Shown one piece after another: positions 25,885 to 34,268 of a stretch of DNA of 64,000 bases (positions within the stretch are counted from its first letter, which is position 1; each line of letters begins with the position of its first letter). Location: assembly GCA_947495695.1 (NCBI GenBank), contig CANLZP010000001.1:1013069-1077068 (forward strand), given 5' to 3'. The DNA is from an uncultured Erythrobacter sp. (lineage in GTDB: Bacteria; Pseudomonadota; Alphaproteobacteria; Sphingomonadales; Sphingomonadaceae). The notes beneath the pieces are model-generated. The model saw nothing but the letters and a program-made list of their open reading frames with translations. It was not told where the DNA came from and did not search any database. The position numbers were made by a program, and so were the translations under genes.

Positions 25885-26537
25885 GCCACGGTCAGTTTAC
25901 CAATCGCCGCGAAGCCGGCCGTCTGCTGGCGCAAGAAATCCTGAAACTGGGGCTTGAAAACCCGGTGATCATGGCTCTGCCGCGCGGCGGTGTTCCGCTT
26001 GGTTACGAAGTTGCTCAGACGCTGCGGGCCCCGCTCGACATTCTGATGGTGCGCAAGATCGGCGCGCCGGGCAACGAAGAATACGGGATCGGGGCGCTGG
26101 TCGATGGGGCGTCACCGCAGATCATTATCGACCACAATGCTGCGCGCGCGGCAGGGGCAGACGATGTATATATCGAACGCGAAGTAGCCCGGCAGCTGGC
26201 CGAAATCGAGCGTAGGCGGACACTCTATCGCACTGGCCCCCCGATCGCCGTCAAAGATCGTGTAGTCGTGGTGGTCGATGACGGGATAGCGACTGGCGGA
26301 ACGGCTCATGTGGCACTGCAGGCACTGGCGCAGTCAGGGGTCAGCTCAATCATCCTCGCGGTTGCGGTCGCGCCAGCCTCCACTTTGAATATGCTTTCCT
26401 CGAAGTGTGACCAGATCGTGTGCTTGCTTACGCCGGAACCCTTTTTTGCCGTAGGTGCTCATTATTCCGATTTCAGTCAGACGGATGATGAAGAAGTCGT
26501 CCGTTTGCTGTCGGAAGCGCAGGCGTGGAGCTCCTAA
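25881..26537 (+). CDS. Phosphoribosyltransferase family protein
   Basis: A 218-residue type I PRTase-fold protein. The PRPP-binding loop is VVVVDDGIATGGTAHVAL near 128-145, with VIMALPRGGVPLGYEVA near 31-47 and LDILMVRKIGAPGNEEYGIGA near 52-72. These are the features of the stand-alone PRTase group found with erythromycin esterase and hydrolase genes rather than of a named purine or pyrimidine salvage enzyme. The start overlaps the hydrolase stop by ATGA. Function unknown; it may act on a modified nucleobase. Confidence 0.87.
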   Translation: MSHGQFTNRREAGRLLAQEILKLGLENPVIMALPRGGVPLGYEVAQTLRAPLDILMVRKIGAPGNEEYGIGALVDGASPQIIIDHNAARAAGADDVYIEREVARQLAEIERRRTLYRTGPPIAVKDRVVVVVDDGIATGGTAHVALQALAQSGVSSIILAVAVAPASTLNMLSSKCDQIVCLLTPEPFFAVGAHYSDFSQTDDEEVVRLLSEAQAWSS

Positions 26538-26921
26538 TTTGCGTCCAGGTCGCGGCCTATCTCGATCACTTTGACAATCGCGCTTTACGCGTTCCGCCAG
26601 CCGCTGGATCGCTTGGCCTCTTCAAAATCGTCCCGGCTACGTTCAGTAGGCATCGCGACAAAAAAGAGGCGGCTCTAAAGCCGCCTCAAAGTTTTAGCCA
26701 ATTTCTCGGCTTCGGGTCGCAAGAGCAACATCGCTTTCCTGCAGCGAACTGAATATTAGGAAAGTTACGTAGTTGGCGTGTGCCAAACAGAAATTGACGC
26801 GCTGGGGTTAGATCAAGGCTGATTCAGGCAGCCGCAGCCAGCCCTCCGGCACGTCAGATCGCACAATATCCCGACCAATTTTCCGAACGCGTCCTTTCTG
26901 AGTTTCCAGACTTTGGCGAAT
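26538..26921. other. Intergenic stretch with a terminator; no convincing gene
   Basis: Between the convergent PRTase and VOC genes. It holds one strong hairpin (26660-26687). On the minus strand an ATG at 26653 opens 22 codons that stop, then the same frame continues for 15 more codons to 26534. This could be a broken small gene but has no recognisable similarity. Nothing else was seen. Confidence 0.4.
26660..26687 (-). terminator. Rho-independent terminator for the VOC gene
   Basis: A perfect 9-bp stem, GAGGCGGCT (26666-26674) with AGCCGCCTC (26679-26687), closed by a 4-base loop. On the minus strand it is followed directly by TTTTTT (26660-26665). This is ideal for transcripts coming from the VOC gene 235 bases upstream. 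On the plus strand only AAAGTTTT follows, so a weaker action on the PRTase operon is possible. Confidence 0.85.
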
Positions 26922-27341
26922 TCAACTCTCGAACAGCATCGCATCGTCAGCGAACGCTTTGAATTCTAGCGCATTACCCGAAGGGTCGCGCAGGAACATT
27001 GTGGCTTGCTCGCCCGGCTTTCCCTGAAAGCGAATGGTAGGCTCGATTACAAAGTCGGTGCCCGCCGTCTTCAAGCGATCGGCCAGTGCCTGCCATTCCT
27101 CCATCGTCAACACCACGCCGAAATGCGGGACAGGCACGCCGTGGCCATCGACATGATTGCTCATGGCGTCTCCGCTCTTGCCCGGTGCCAGATGGGTGAC
27201 GATCTGGTGGCCAAAGAAGTCAAAATCCACCCACTCATCCGAACTGCGACCTTCAGCGCATCCCATCACGCCGCCGTAAAACTGCCGGGCTGCGTTCAGG
27301 TCATTGACCGGAAAGGCGAGGTGAAATGGGCGTAAGGGCAT
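26922..27341 (-). CDS. VOC-family (glyoxalase/dioxygenase fold) protein
   Basis: A 139-residue vicinal-oxygen-chelate protein with two beta-alpha-beta-beta-beta halves. The N-terminal HLAFPVNDLNAARQFYGGVMGC carries the first metal-ligand-type His. HFGVVLTMEEWQAL near 67 and the terminal DPSGNALEFKAFADDAMLFES (Glu of the second half) match lyase/dioxygenase-like members. Substrate unknown. A decayed piece of a related gene lies at 12350-12434. The ATG at 27341 is preferred because the first strand starts three residues later. Confidence 0.85.
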   Translation of the reverse strand: MPLRPFHLAFPVNDLNAARQFYGGVMGCAEGRSSDEWVDFDFFGHQIVTHLAPGKSGDAMSNHVDGHGVPVPHFGVVLTMEEWQALADRLKTAGTDFVIEPTIRFQGKPGEQATMFLRDPSGNALEFKAFADDAMLFES

Positions 27342-27457
27342 GGCGTTGGCTCCGGCAAAATCTATGCAATTGTCTATCGTAACCTGTTCAGCCTCGACAG
27401 CGAAACAATGAATATCTAGGGCAGTTGCCTAACGCATTCATAGGACCGCGACCAATT

Positions 27458-28120
27458 ATGAAGCTGATCATCGGAAACAAGAATTATTCCAGCTGGTCAT
27501 TGCGCGGCTGGTTGGCGGCCAAGCAATCGGGCTTGCATTTTGACGAGCTGGTCAGTCCGCTGTTTGGCGAGGGTTGGGAGCAGCGTCGCAGCACCGACAC
27601 TTTGCAGCCATCATGGGGCAAGGTTCCGATCCTGTGGGACGGCGACAATGTGATCTGGGACAGTCTGGCGATCATGGAATATTTCGCAGATCGGGTGGGC
27701 CGAGACCGCTTCTGGCCCAAGGACGAAGCTGCGCGCGGTATGGCGCGGGCGATGGTGGCTGAAATGCACAGTTCCTATGCCGCCTTGCGCAGCGAATGCC
27801 CGATGAACATCAGGCGCCGGTTTGAAGGCGCGCAGCTGTCTGAACAGTGCCAGGAAGACATCGTTCGCATTCTGGGTCTGTGGGCAGAGGCACGGGCGCG
27901 GTTTGGCAAGGGCGGTCCGTTCTTGTTCGGCACATTTGGCGCAGCGGACATATTCTATGCTCCCGTGGTCAGCCGCTTCATCAGCTATCAGGTCAAAATT
28001 CCCGGCTTTGCCGCCACTTATATGGAGGCGATGTGGGAACATGAATGGATGCAGCAATGGATAGCCGCCTCTGAAGAAGAGGAATGGGTGATCGAGCAAT
28101 ATGAGACGATACCCAATTGA
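27458..28120 (+). CDS. Glutathione S-transferase family protein
   Basis: A 220-residue GST. The thioredoxin-fold domain starts KLIIGNKNYSSWSLRGWLA with the likely catalytic Ser at the first helix. The cis-Pro region GKVPILWDGDNVIWDSLAIMEYFADR near 45-72 binds the gamma-glutamyl group. An all-helical C-terminal domain follows. An upstream in-frame start would add 11 residues ahead of the first strand with no support, so ATG 27458 is chosen. It may be cotranscribed with the S1/P1 nuclease gene 36 bases downstream. Confidence 0.9.
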   Translation: MKLIIGNKNYSSWSLRGWLAAKQSGLHFDELVSPLFGEGWEQRRSTDTLQPSWGKVPILWDGDNVIWDSLAIMEYFADRVGRDRFWPKDEAARGMARAMVAEMHSSYAALRSECPMNIRRRFEGAQLSEQCQEDIVRILGLWAEARARFGKGGPFLFGTFGAADIFYAPVVSRFISYQVKIPGFAATYMEAMWEHEWMQQWIAASEEEEWVIEQYETIPN

Positions 28121-28156
28121 TGCGGGGCCCAATTGACGTTGGGGTTGAGGGACATG

Positions 28157-29059
28157 ATGGTTAGGCTGCGCATATTCACACCGCTTGTCGCCGCGATTGT
28201 GTCGCTGGCGTTGCTGGCACCGGTTCCCGGATATGCCTGGGGTTTCTATGCGCATGGGATCACCGGCGAGATCGCCATGGCCAATGTGACGCCGGACACG
28301 CGTCGCAAAGTGCAGAGGCTGCTGTCTGACGATGCGGGACTGGGCACGCCGGAATGCCGCATTCGAAACATTCGCGAGGCATCGACCTGGGCCGATTGTG
28401 TGCGGCGCACGCGCTGGCGCTGGGGTCACACAGCCGCTTGGCATTATCGCTCGACCCCGATTTGCGAGGCGTATGATCCGTGGGCCAATTGCCGCGGTGG
28501 CAATTGTGTGACCGCTCAGATCGAGCGCAACCATCGCATTTTGGCCGACGAAAGCCTGCCTGCGCCGGTCCGCTTGCAAGCGCTGGCCTTCATGGTGCAT
28601 TTTGCCGGCGATATTCACATGCCGCTGCATTCAGGCGACAAAAATGACCGCGGCGGGAATGATCGCGAAACATCCTATGGCATTGTGCCGGGACGCAATT
28701 TGCACTCGATCTGGGATGACCCATTGGCCGAGCGAGCCGTAACCACCGGTGATCGGCCGATTGTGCGCCCCTACAGCGCGGCGGAACGCGGTGATTTGGG
28801 CGGAGGCGAACCCGCCGATTGGGGCCGCGAGAGCTGGCAGATTGCACGCGATTTTGTCTATCCCAACGCCTTTGACAGCGCGCCGTGTGAGGGTGATTTG
28901 CCTGCCAAAACCGCACTGACACAGCAGGACATTGTCGATGCTGTGCCTGTGTCGCGCCGCCGCGTGCAACAGGCCGGAATACGGATCGCACAATTACTCG
29001 ACAGCGCCTTTGCGCCAGGCCCCCTGCCACGAGACATGCCACAAGAGGACCCATCATGA
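28157..29059 (+). CDS. S1/P1-type zinc nuclease, secreted
   Basis: A 300-residue exported nuclease/phosphatase of the S1/P1 family. A signal peptide (MVRLRIFTPLVAAIVSLALL, cleavage before Trp near 26) leaves the mature N-terminal Trp whose amino group is a zinc ligand. Further ligands appear in WGFYAHGITGEIA, ASTWADCVR, WHYR, LAFMVHFAGDIHMPLH, and NLHSIWDD, making the usual three-zinc site. It would degrade single-stranded nucleic acids or 3'-nucleotides outside the inner membrane. ATG 28157 is five bases after GAGGG. The stop overlaps dapE by ATGA. Confidence 0.92.
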   Translation: MVRLRIFTPLVAAIVSLALLAPVPGYAWGFYAHGITGEIAMANVTPDTRRKVQRLLSDDAGLGTPECRIRNIREASTWADCVRRTRWRWGHTAAWHYRSTPICEAYDPWANCRGGNCVTAQIERNHRILADESLPAPVRLQALAFMVHFAGDIHMPLHSGDKNDRGGNDRETSYGIVPGRNLHSIWDDPLAERAVTTGDRPIVRPYSAAERGDLGGGEPADWGRESWQIARDFVYPNAFDSAPCEGDLPAKTALTQQDIVDAVPVSRRRVQQAGIRIAQLLDSAFAPGPLPRDMPQEDPS

Positions 29060-30189
29060 GCCAAGCGGTAGATCTCGCCAAGCAGCTGATTGCTGCGCGC
29101 AGCGTTACGCCAGCAACCGGGACGGTGTTCGATGCGATGGAGGCGATGCTGACCCCGCATGGGTTTACCGTCCACCGTTTTACGCGCGGTGATGGCCCTG
29201 CTGGCACTGATGAGGCTCCGGTAGAAAACCTGTTTGCCATTCGCGCCGGGCCGCAGGGAGCCAAGCATTTTGCCTTTGCCGGACACCTCGATGTGGTGCC
29301 CCCTGGTGATGATTGGACCAGCGACCCCTTTATCCCGACCGCGCGGGGCGAGCTGCTGTATGGTCGCGGGGCGGTTGATATGAAAGGCGCGATTGCGGCT
29401 ATGGCCACCGCCGTGGCTGATGTACCGCAGGATGCCGGAACGATCAGCTTTATCATCACCGGTGACGAGGAAGGCCCGGCCTTACACGGCACGCGCGCCT
29501 TGATCGATTACATGAAGGCAGAGGGCATCCAACCTGATTTGTGCCTTGTGGGTGAACCCACCAGCGTCAACCGGCTGGGCGATATGATGAAAATCGGGCG
29601 GCGCGGCTCGGTCAATATCTGGCTGACGGTGGAGGGGACGCAAGGCCATGTTGCCTATCCACATCTGGCCGACAATCCCTTGCCCAAACTGGTGGCTATT
29701 TTGGCGGAGCTGGATGCACTGAAATTGGACGAGGGGACCGATTGGTTCCAACCGAGCAATCTTGAGATCACCGATCTGACGGTTGGCAATCCGGCCCATA
29801 ATGTCATCCCTGCCAAGGCGAGCGCGCGCATCTCTATCCGGTTCAACGATTGTCATTCGGGCGCTTCTCTGTCGAAGCTGGTGACGGACATTGCCGAGAG
29901 GCATGGCGGCACCGCCCGTCCAATTATCTCGGGCGAGCCGTTTTTGACGCCGCCAGGAGAATTCAGCCAGATCATCGCCGACGCTGTGGAAGCCGAAACG
30001 GGCATCGCGCCCGAGCCATCGACAACCGGCGGAACATCGGATGCGCGTTTCCTTCGCGCGGTTTGTCCCGTCATCGAATTTGGCCTGTGCAATGCAACCA
30101 TGCATAAGCGGGACGAGGTGGTGGCGATGGCAGATCTTGATACGCTCAGCCGGATTTACGCGCGCATCACCAAAGCCGCGCTCGCATAG
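29056..30189 (+). CDS. dapE: Succinyl-diaminopimelate desuccinylase
   Basis: A 377-residue M20-family zinc hydrolase that releases L,L-diaminopimelate for lysine and peptidoglycan synthesis. Metal-binding segments are GHLDVVPPGDDWTSDPF near 76-90, GRGAVDMKGAIAA near 100-112, GDEEGPA near 136-140, and the C-terminal TGGTSDARF and CNATMHKRDE with the last His ligand. The dimerisation domain and RRGSVNIWLTVEG strand are normal for DapE. Its start overlaps the nuclease gene stop. dapB lies 5 kb downstream, on the opposite strand. Confidence 0.96.
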   Translation: MSQAVDLAKQLIAARSVTPATGTVFDAMEAMLTPHGFTVHRFTRGDGPAGTDEAPVENLFAIRAGPQGAKHFAFAGHLDVVPPGDDWTSDPFIPTARGELLYGRGAVDMKGAIAAMATAVADVPQDAGTISFIITGDEEGPALHGTRALIDYMKAEGIQPDLCLVGEPTSVNRLGDMMKIGRRGSVNIWLTVEGTQGHVAYPHLADNPLPKLVAILAELDALKLDEGTDWFQPSNLEITDLTVGNPAHNVIPAKASARISIRFNDCHSGASLSKLVTDIAERHGGTARPIISGEPFLTPPGEFSQIIADAVEAETGIAPEPSTTGGTSDARFLRAVCPVIEFGLCNATMHKRDEVVAMADLDTLSRIYARITKAALA

Positions 30190-30215
30190 ATTATTTCGAA
30201 GAGGGACGAACAGAT

Positions 30216-31451
30216 ATGACCGCATGGTTCAATATTCCGCTGTGGCAGCGCGTGATCGCCGCACTGATCTTGGGCGTGTTGGTGGGGTATTTCTGGGGTC
30301 CGGGTGCTGAGAGCATCAAGATTATCGGCGATGTTTTCATTGGCTTTATCAAGATGTTGGTCGTCCCGCTGATCTTCTTCAGCCTGGTGGCAGGCGTCGC
30401 CAGCATTGGCGATATTCGCAAATTGGGCGCGGTTGGCGGGCGAGCCTTGCTGCTGTTTGTGATCAGCGGCCAGATTGCCGTCTGGCTTGGGCTGGCTTTG
30501 GGCACGTTGCTGATGCCCGGAGCAGGCGTCGACACGTCTGCGATTGAGATGGGGCCAGTGCCCGATCCTAACCCCACGACATGGCGCGACATGATCATGG
30601 GTATGATCCCGCAAAGCCCGGTGCAAGTGATGGCGGACGTCAATGTCCTGCCGCTGATCATCTTTTCACTGTTGATCGGCATTGGCATTTTGATGGCCAA
30701 GGAAGAGGGTGAGCCGGTCCTCAAAATCTTCGATTCTGGCTCGGTCGTTATGCAGAAAGTCACCATGGTGGTGATGGAGCTAACCCCGTTCGGCGTCTTT
30801 GCGCTGATGGCATGGGTGGCCGGCACGCTGGGGCTGGATGCACTGGCGGCGCTCGGCAAATTGGTGGCGCTCAATTACCTTGGCTGCTTGCTGATTATTG
30901 GCCTGATCTATGGCGGCATGATCAAATTCATCGCCAAGCTGCCGGTGGTAGATTTCTTCCGCGGTATCATCGATGCGATTGCGGTGAGCTATTCCACCGC
31001 CAGCTCCAATGCGACATTGCCCGTTACCCTGCGTTGCACACGGCGCAATCTGGGCGTGAGCAATTCGGTCGCCAGCTTTGTTGTGTCACTGGGAGCGACC
31101 ATCAACATGAATGGCACCGCAATGTATCTGGGCCTGGCCACATTGTTTGGCGCTCAGATCTTCGGTGTGGACCTTAGCTGGGGCGACTACTTCCTAATTT
31201 CCATTCTGGGCACGCTGGGCGCGGTTGGCGCAGCGGGCATTCCGGGCGCTGGTCTGATCATGATGGCGCTGGTGTTTGGCGCAGTGGGGGTACCGTTGGA
31301 AACCATCGCCTTTGTCGCAGGCGTTGACCGGATCATGGACATGATGCGCACCACCACCAATGTCAGCGGAGACGCAGCTGTGGCGACCACCGTTGCCAGC
31401 CTGACGGGCGAGATTGACCGCGAAGAAATGATCAGCGCGGACGATGTTTGA
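30216..31451 (+). CDS. Dicarboxylate/amino acid:cation symporter (DAACS family)
   Basis: A 411-residue inner-membrane symporter of the GltP/DctA/SLC1 family. It has eight predicted helices plus two re-entrant hairpins. The first hairpin carries the serine-rich STASSNATLPVTLR near 265, followed by NMNGTAMYLG near 297. The substrate-side hairpin is AAGIPGAGLIMMALVFGAVG near 341, and DRIMDMMRTTTNVSGDA lies near 370 with the conserved Asp. The substrate (glutamate, aspartate or C4-dicarboxylates) cannot be told. GAGGGA before the ATG supports the start. The end overlaps the next gene by 8 bases. Confidence 0.93.
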   Translation: MTAWFNIPLWQRVIAALILGVLVGYFWGPGAESIKIIGDVFIGFIKMLVVPLIFFSLVAGVASIGDIRKLGAVGGRALLLFVISGQIAVWLGLALGTLLMPGAGVDTSAIEMGPVPDPNPTTWRDMIMGMIPQSPVQVMADVNVLPLIIFSLLIGIGILMAKEEGEPVLKIFDSGSVVMQKVTMVVMELTPFGVFALMAWVAGTLGLDALAALGKLVALNYLGCLLIIGLIYGGMIKFIAKLPVVDFFRGIIDAIAVSYSTASSNATLPVTLRCTRRNLGVSNSVASFVVSLGATINMNGTAMYLGLATLFGAQIFGVDLSWGDYFLISILGTLGAVGAAGIPGAGLIMMALVFGAVGVPLETIAFVAGVDRIMDMMRTTTNVSGDAAVATTVASLTGEIDREEMISADDV

Positions 31452-31890
31452 GGAGCGCGTCTACAAGGTAGACCAATACTTTACCCTTGTGGCTGGCACG
31501 CTCATTCTGGGGTTGGTACCGGTTACCGATTTCATCGAACTGATCACAACTGGAACGTATGATTTTTCCGCGGTGAGCCGGGGGCGAATCAAGTTCCCCA
31601 GTTGGATTGCTTCGGCAATAATTTGGCCAATTTTCATCTTTTTTTTGACGTTTATTGTGCTCCCAGCTTTGCGATACATTCTCCGAGGGTTCATCTTCAA
31701 ACTGCACGATAACGCAATCCAAATTGGGGACGACGTGATCGAAGCCAGCTCTATTCACTCATATGGAACAACTTGGGTTCGTGGTCTGGCAATCCGGACT
31801 GATTACAAGACACATTATTTCATGCCTGGCCTGAACTCAAAGGGGCAAGCGGCGGCTCTCAATTTTTTATCGGCGACAGACTTCAAATGA
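31444..31890 (+). CDS. Hypothetical membrane protein
   Basis: A 148-residue protein with two hydrophobic segments (about 12-30 and 53-80: YFTLVAGTLILGLVP and IIWPIFIFFLTFIVLPAL) and a small cytoplasmic or periplasmic C-terminal domain. No family recognised. Base use is noticeably more A/T-rich than the neighbours, which suggests a later arrival. It starts inside the last codons of the symporter gene, so it is probably translated by coupling. Confidence 0.6.
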   Translation: MFEERVYKVDQYFTLVAGTLILGLVPVTDFIELITTGTYDFSAVSRGRIKFPSWIASAIIWPIFIFFLTFIVLPALRYILRGFIFKLHDNAIQIGDDVIEASSIHSYGTTWVRGLAIRTDYKTHYFMPGLNSKGQAAALNFLSATDFK

Positions 31891-32038
31891 TCGTATCTAA
31901 GTGGGGTTGTACATGGTCGTTTGAAGACGAAATCCACCTGAGAACGGCACGATTTCTATTTTGACACTTTTCCAACTTGATCAGGAGTGCTGGTAAGGAG
32001 CGATCGCCAGAATTGGCCCTTACTCTCGCCCTATCCGG

Positions 32039-33511
32039 TCAATATCCGCCTGCATGCGCGCCCAGCACCAGCACCAATCCGATCCCCATCAGGGCTAGCA
32101 TGGGTTTCCAGAAAAACCGCAACCACTCGCCATATTGAATGCCCGCCGCAGCCAGACAGCCGACCGTTACCGCTGAAGTCGGTACGATCAGATTGGTCAG
32201 CCCATCACCCAGCTGGAAAGCCAGCACGGCGGTCTGACGGCTTACGCCCGAAAGGTCGGCTAGCGGCGCCATGATCGGCATGGTGATCCCGGCCTGGCCG
32301 GATCCCGAGGTGATGAAGAAATTGATCACGCTTTGCACCACAAACATGGCACCGGCAGTGAACCAATCCGGCATCAGCGATGTCAGCGATGACAATGCAT
32401 TGAGCAGAGTGTTGAGCAGGGAATCGCTGTCTGGCGCATCCCCGCCCAGCAACAGCAACATGCCCTTGGCCGCTGCCACGATCAGCACCGCGGGCAGCAA
32501 TTGCGCCGCGCCATCTCTATACCCTTCCATCAGCCCGCTCAGGCTGCACCCTTCCAGCTTGGCAAACCGGGCAATGACGGCAAAGATGATGCCTAATGCG
32601 AAAAACTGCGCGGTAATCTCGGCCAGATAATAGCCCTGCGTTGAAACGCCCCAACCAACCCACACAATCCCGGCCAGCAGGGTCAAGATGATCAATTTAT
32701 GCGCCAGCGTAAATCTGTTCGCCTCTTTGTCCAAAGGCGCAGCACTGCGGAATTTCGTGCCAATGGGCGCGCGTTGGCCCAGCCTGACCGCGCGAGCATA
32801 ACGCCACAAATACAACGCACCGATGATGGTGAAGACTAGCCACATGGCCAGCCGTAATTCCAACCCGGACAAGGGCGGCAAATCGGATATGCTTTGGGCG
32901 ATGATCACATTGAAAGGGTTCATCCAACTGGTAGCAAAGCCAATCGCCGTGCCGGCAAAGCAGGTCAGAATGGCAGTCATTCCGTCATATCCTGCACGGC
33001 TCATCGCCGGGGCTAGAACCAGGGTCAGGGCAATCGCCTCTTCGGCCATGCCTATGGTTGCCCCTGCCACGGAAAACGCCACAAACAGTCCAATTATCAG
33101 AGTTTCATTCTGAGCCTTACCATCGGGAAGGGCGGCAAACATCGCCTTATCAACGGCGAGGGTCCGCATCATCATGCCAAATGTGCCGCCGATGACCAGC
33201 AGCAGCGCCATCAATCCGATAGTTGGGGAATAGCGGTCGCCGCTGATCAGTCCTGCGAACAGAAAATCCAAAAATCCTACCCGAGTCTCGTCACCCATGA
33301 TCGGGGCAGGAGTGGGGGCGGGGGCGGCTTGGAAGCTGCCCGGCACGATGCGCGCGGGATCCCCGGACAATTCAAACTGGCCCGGCGCAAAGGCAAAGGT
33401 GGCTATCCAAGCCAGCACAGCCAACACAAACATAATGATGAATGTGTCAGGGATTTTCCATGCTTTGGCGCTCAAATCGTCTGGCGATGGGCCATCATCG
33501 GTGTTGTTCAT
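32039..33511 (-). CDS. YfcC-family (DcuC superfamily) transporter
   Basis: A 490-residue polytopic membrane protein. The N-terminal block AWKIPDTFIIMFVLAVLAWIA followed by FAPGQFEL matches the YfcC family start ('P.TF.ILF.......WI.P.G.F'). ISGDRYSPTIGLMALLLVIGG, TCFAGTAIGFATSWMNPFNVIIAQ, and the C-terminal GLTNLIVPTSAVTVGCLAAAGIQYGEWLRF fit the family well. Members are presumed to move basic amino acids or C4-dicarboxylates; the substrate is unproven. It stands alone on the minus strand downstream of the nth gene and may be read with it (48 bases apart). Confidence 0.85.
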   Translation of the reverse strand: MNNTDDGPSPDDLSAKAWKIPDTFIIMFVLAVLAWIATFAFAPGQFELSGDPARIVPGSFQAAPAPTPAPIMGDETRVGFLDFLFAGLISGDRYSPTIGLMALLLVIGGTFGMMMRTLAVDKAMFAALPDGKAQNETLIIGLFVAFSVAGATIGMAEEAIALTLVLAPAMSRAGYDGMTAILTCFAGTAIGFATSWMNPFNVIIAQSISDLPPLSGLELRLAMWLVFTIIGALYLWRYARAVRLGQRAPIGTKFRSAAPLDKEANRFTLAHKLIILTLLAGIVWVGWGVSTQGYYLAEITAQFFALGIIFAVIARFAKLEGCSLSGLMEGYRDGAAQLLPAVLIVAAAKGMLLLLGGDAPDSDSLLNTLLNALSSLTSLMPDWFTAGAMFVVQSVINFFITSGSGQAGITMPIMAPLADLSGVSRQTAVLAFQLGDGLTNLIVPTSAVTVGCLAAAGIQYGEWLRFFWKPMLALMGIGLVLVLGAHAGGY

Positions 33512-33558
33512 TTTGCTTGTCGTCCCCCAACTGCAGACCCGATATGTCCATGCCTGCT

Positions 33559-34209
33559 TCAGCGCCCCTTGGGTTTGTCTAACACCTTCTTTCTGAAGCT
33601 ACAAAGGTCCACCAAACCGCAGCGCCAGCATTCCGGCGTGCGCGCTTTGCAGGTGTATCGGCCATGCAGGATCAGCCAGTGATGCGCGTGCAGGCGAAAG
33701 GGTTGGGGAACGCGCTTTTCCAGCTTCGCCTCGACATGATCGGGGGTTTTGCCCTTGGCCAGACCTGTCCGATTGCCGACCCGCAAGATATGCGTATCGA
33801 CCGCAAAGGTTTCCTGCTTGAACCAGCAATTCAGCACCACATTGGCGGTTTTGCGGCCCACGCCGGGCAGGCGCACCAGATCTTCGCGCGTGTCGGGAAC
33901 CTGGCTGTCATATTCGTCCACCAGCAGCTGGCTGAGCGCGATCACATTCTTGGCCTTGGAATTGAACAGGCCGATGGTCTTGATGTGCTCGACCAATCCC
34001 TCCAGCCCCAGATCGAGCATTTGCTGCGGCGTTTTTACCTTGGCGAACAGCGCGCGGGTCGCCTTGTTCACGCCCACATCGGTGGCCTGCGCCGACAACG
34101 CGACCGCCACCACAAGCTGATAGGCATTGCCATATTCCAGCTCGGTTTCTGGCTCGGGGTTGTCGTCTGCCAAACGGCGGAAGAATTCGAAGATTTGATC
34201 TTTAGTCAT
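33559..34209 (-). CDS. nth: Endonuclease III
   Basis: This 216-residue DNA glycosylase/AP lyase removes oxidised pyrimidines. The helix-hairpin-helix LPGVGRKTANVVL contains the catalytic Lys120, and VDTHILRV contains Asp138. The C-terminal [4Fe-4S] loop has C187, C194, C197 and C203 (C-x6-C-x2-C-x5-C), the exact spacing of Nth. Start, length and all active residues are normal. Confidence 0.97.
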   Translation of the reverse strand: MTKDQIFEFFRRLADDNPEPETELEYGNAYQLVVAVALSAQATDVGVNKATRALFAKVKTPQQMLDLGLEGLVEHIKTIGLFNSKAKNVIALSQLLVDEYDSQVPDTREDLVRLPGVGRKTANVVLNCWFKQETFAVDTHILRVGNRTGLAKGKTPDHVEAKLEKRVPQPFRLHAHHWLILHGRYTCKARTPECWRCGLVDLCSFRKKVLDKPKGR

Positions 34210-34268
34210 GCGCCAACGCTAGGCAGCGCAGGGTCTAGATCAAAGCATTAAATTGCCTGCATGCACAA

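Noticed and set aside
26585..26653. Small minus-strand gene of 22 codons after the VOC terminator
   Set aside because: It has no recognisable similarity, an early stop and no clear ribosome site. It is mentioned only within the intergenic entry.
12179..26921. Integrase-mediated genomic island at tRNA-Lys
   Set aside because: No integrase, no excisionase and no repeat of the tRNA 3' end at the right edge were found. Only the VOC remnant supports an insertion.
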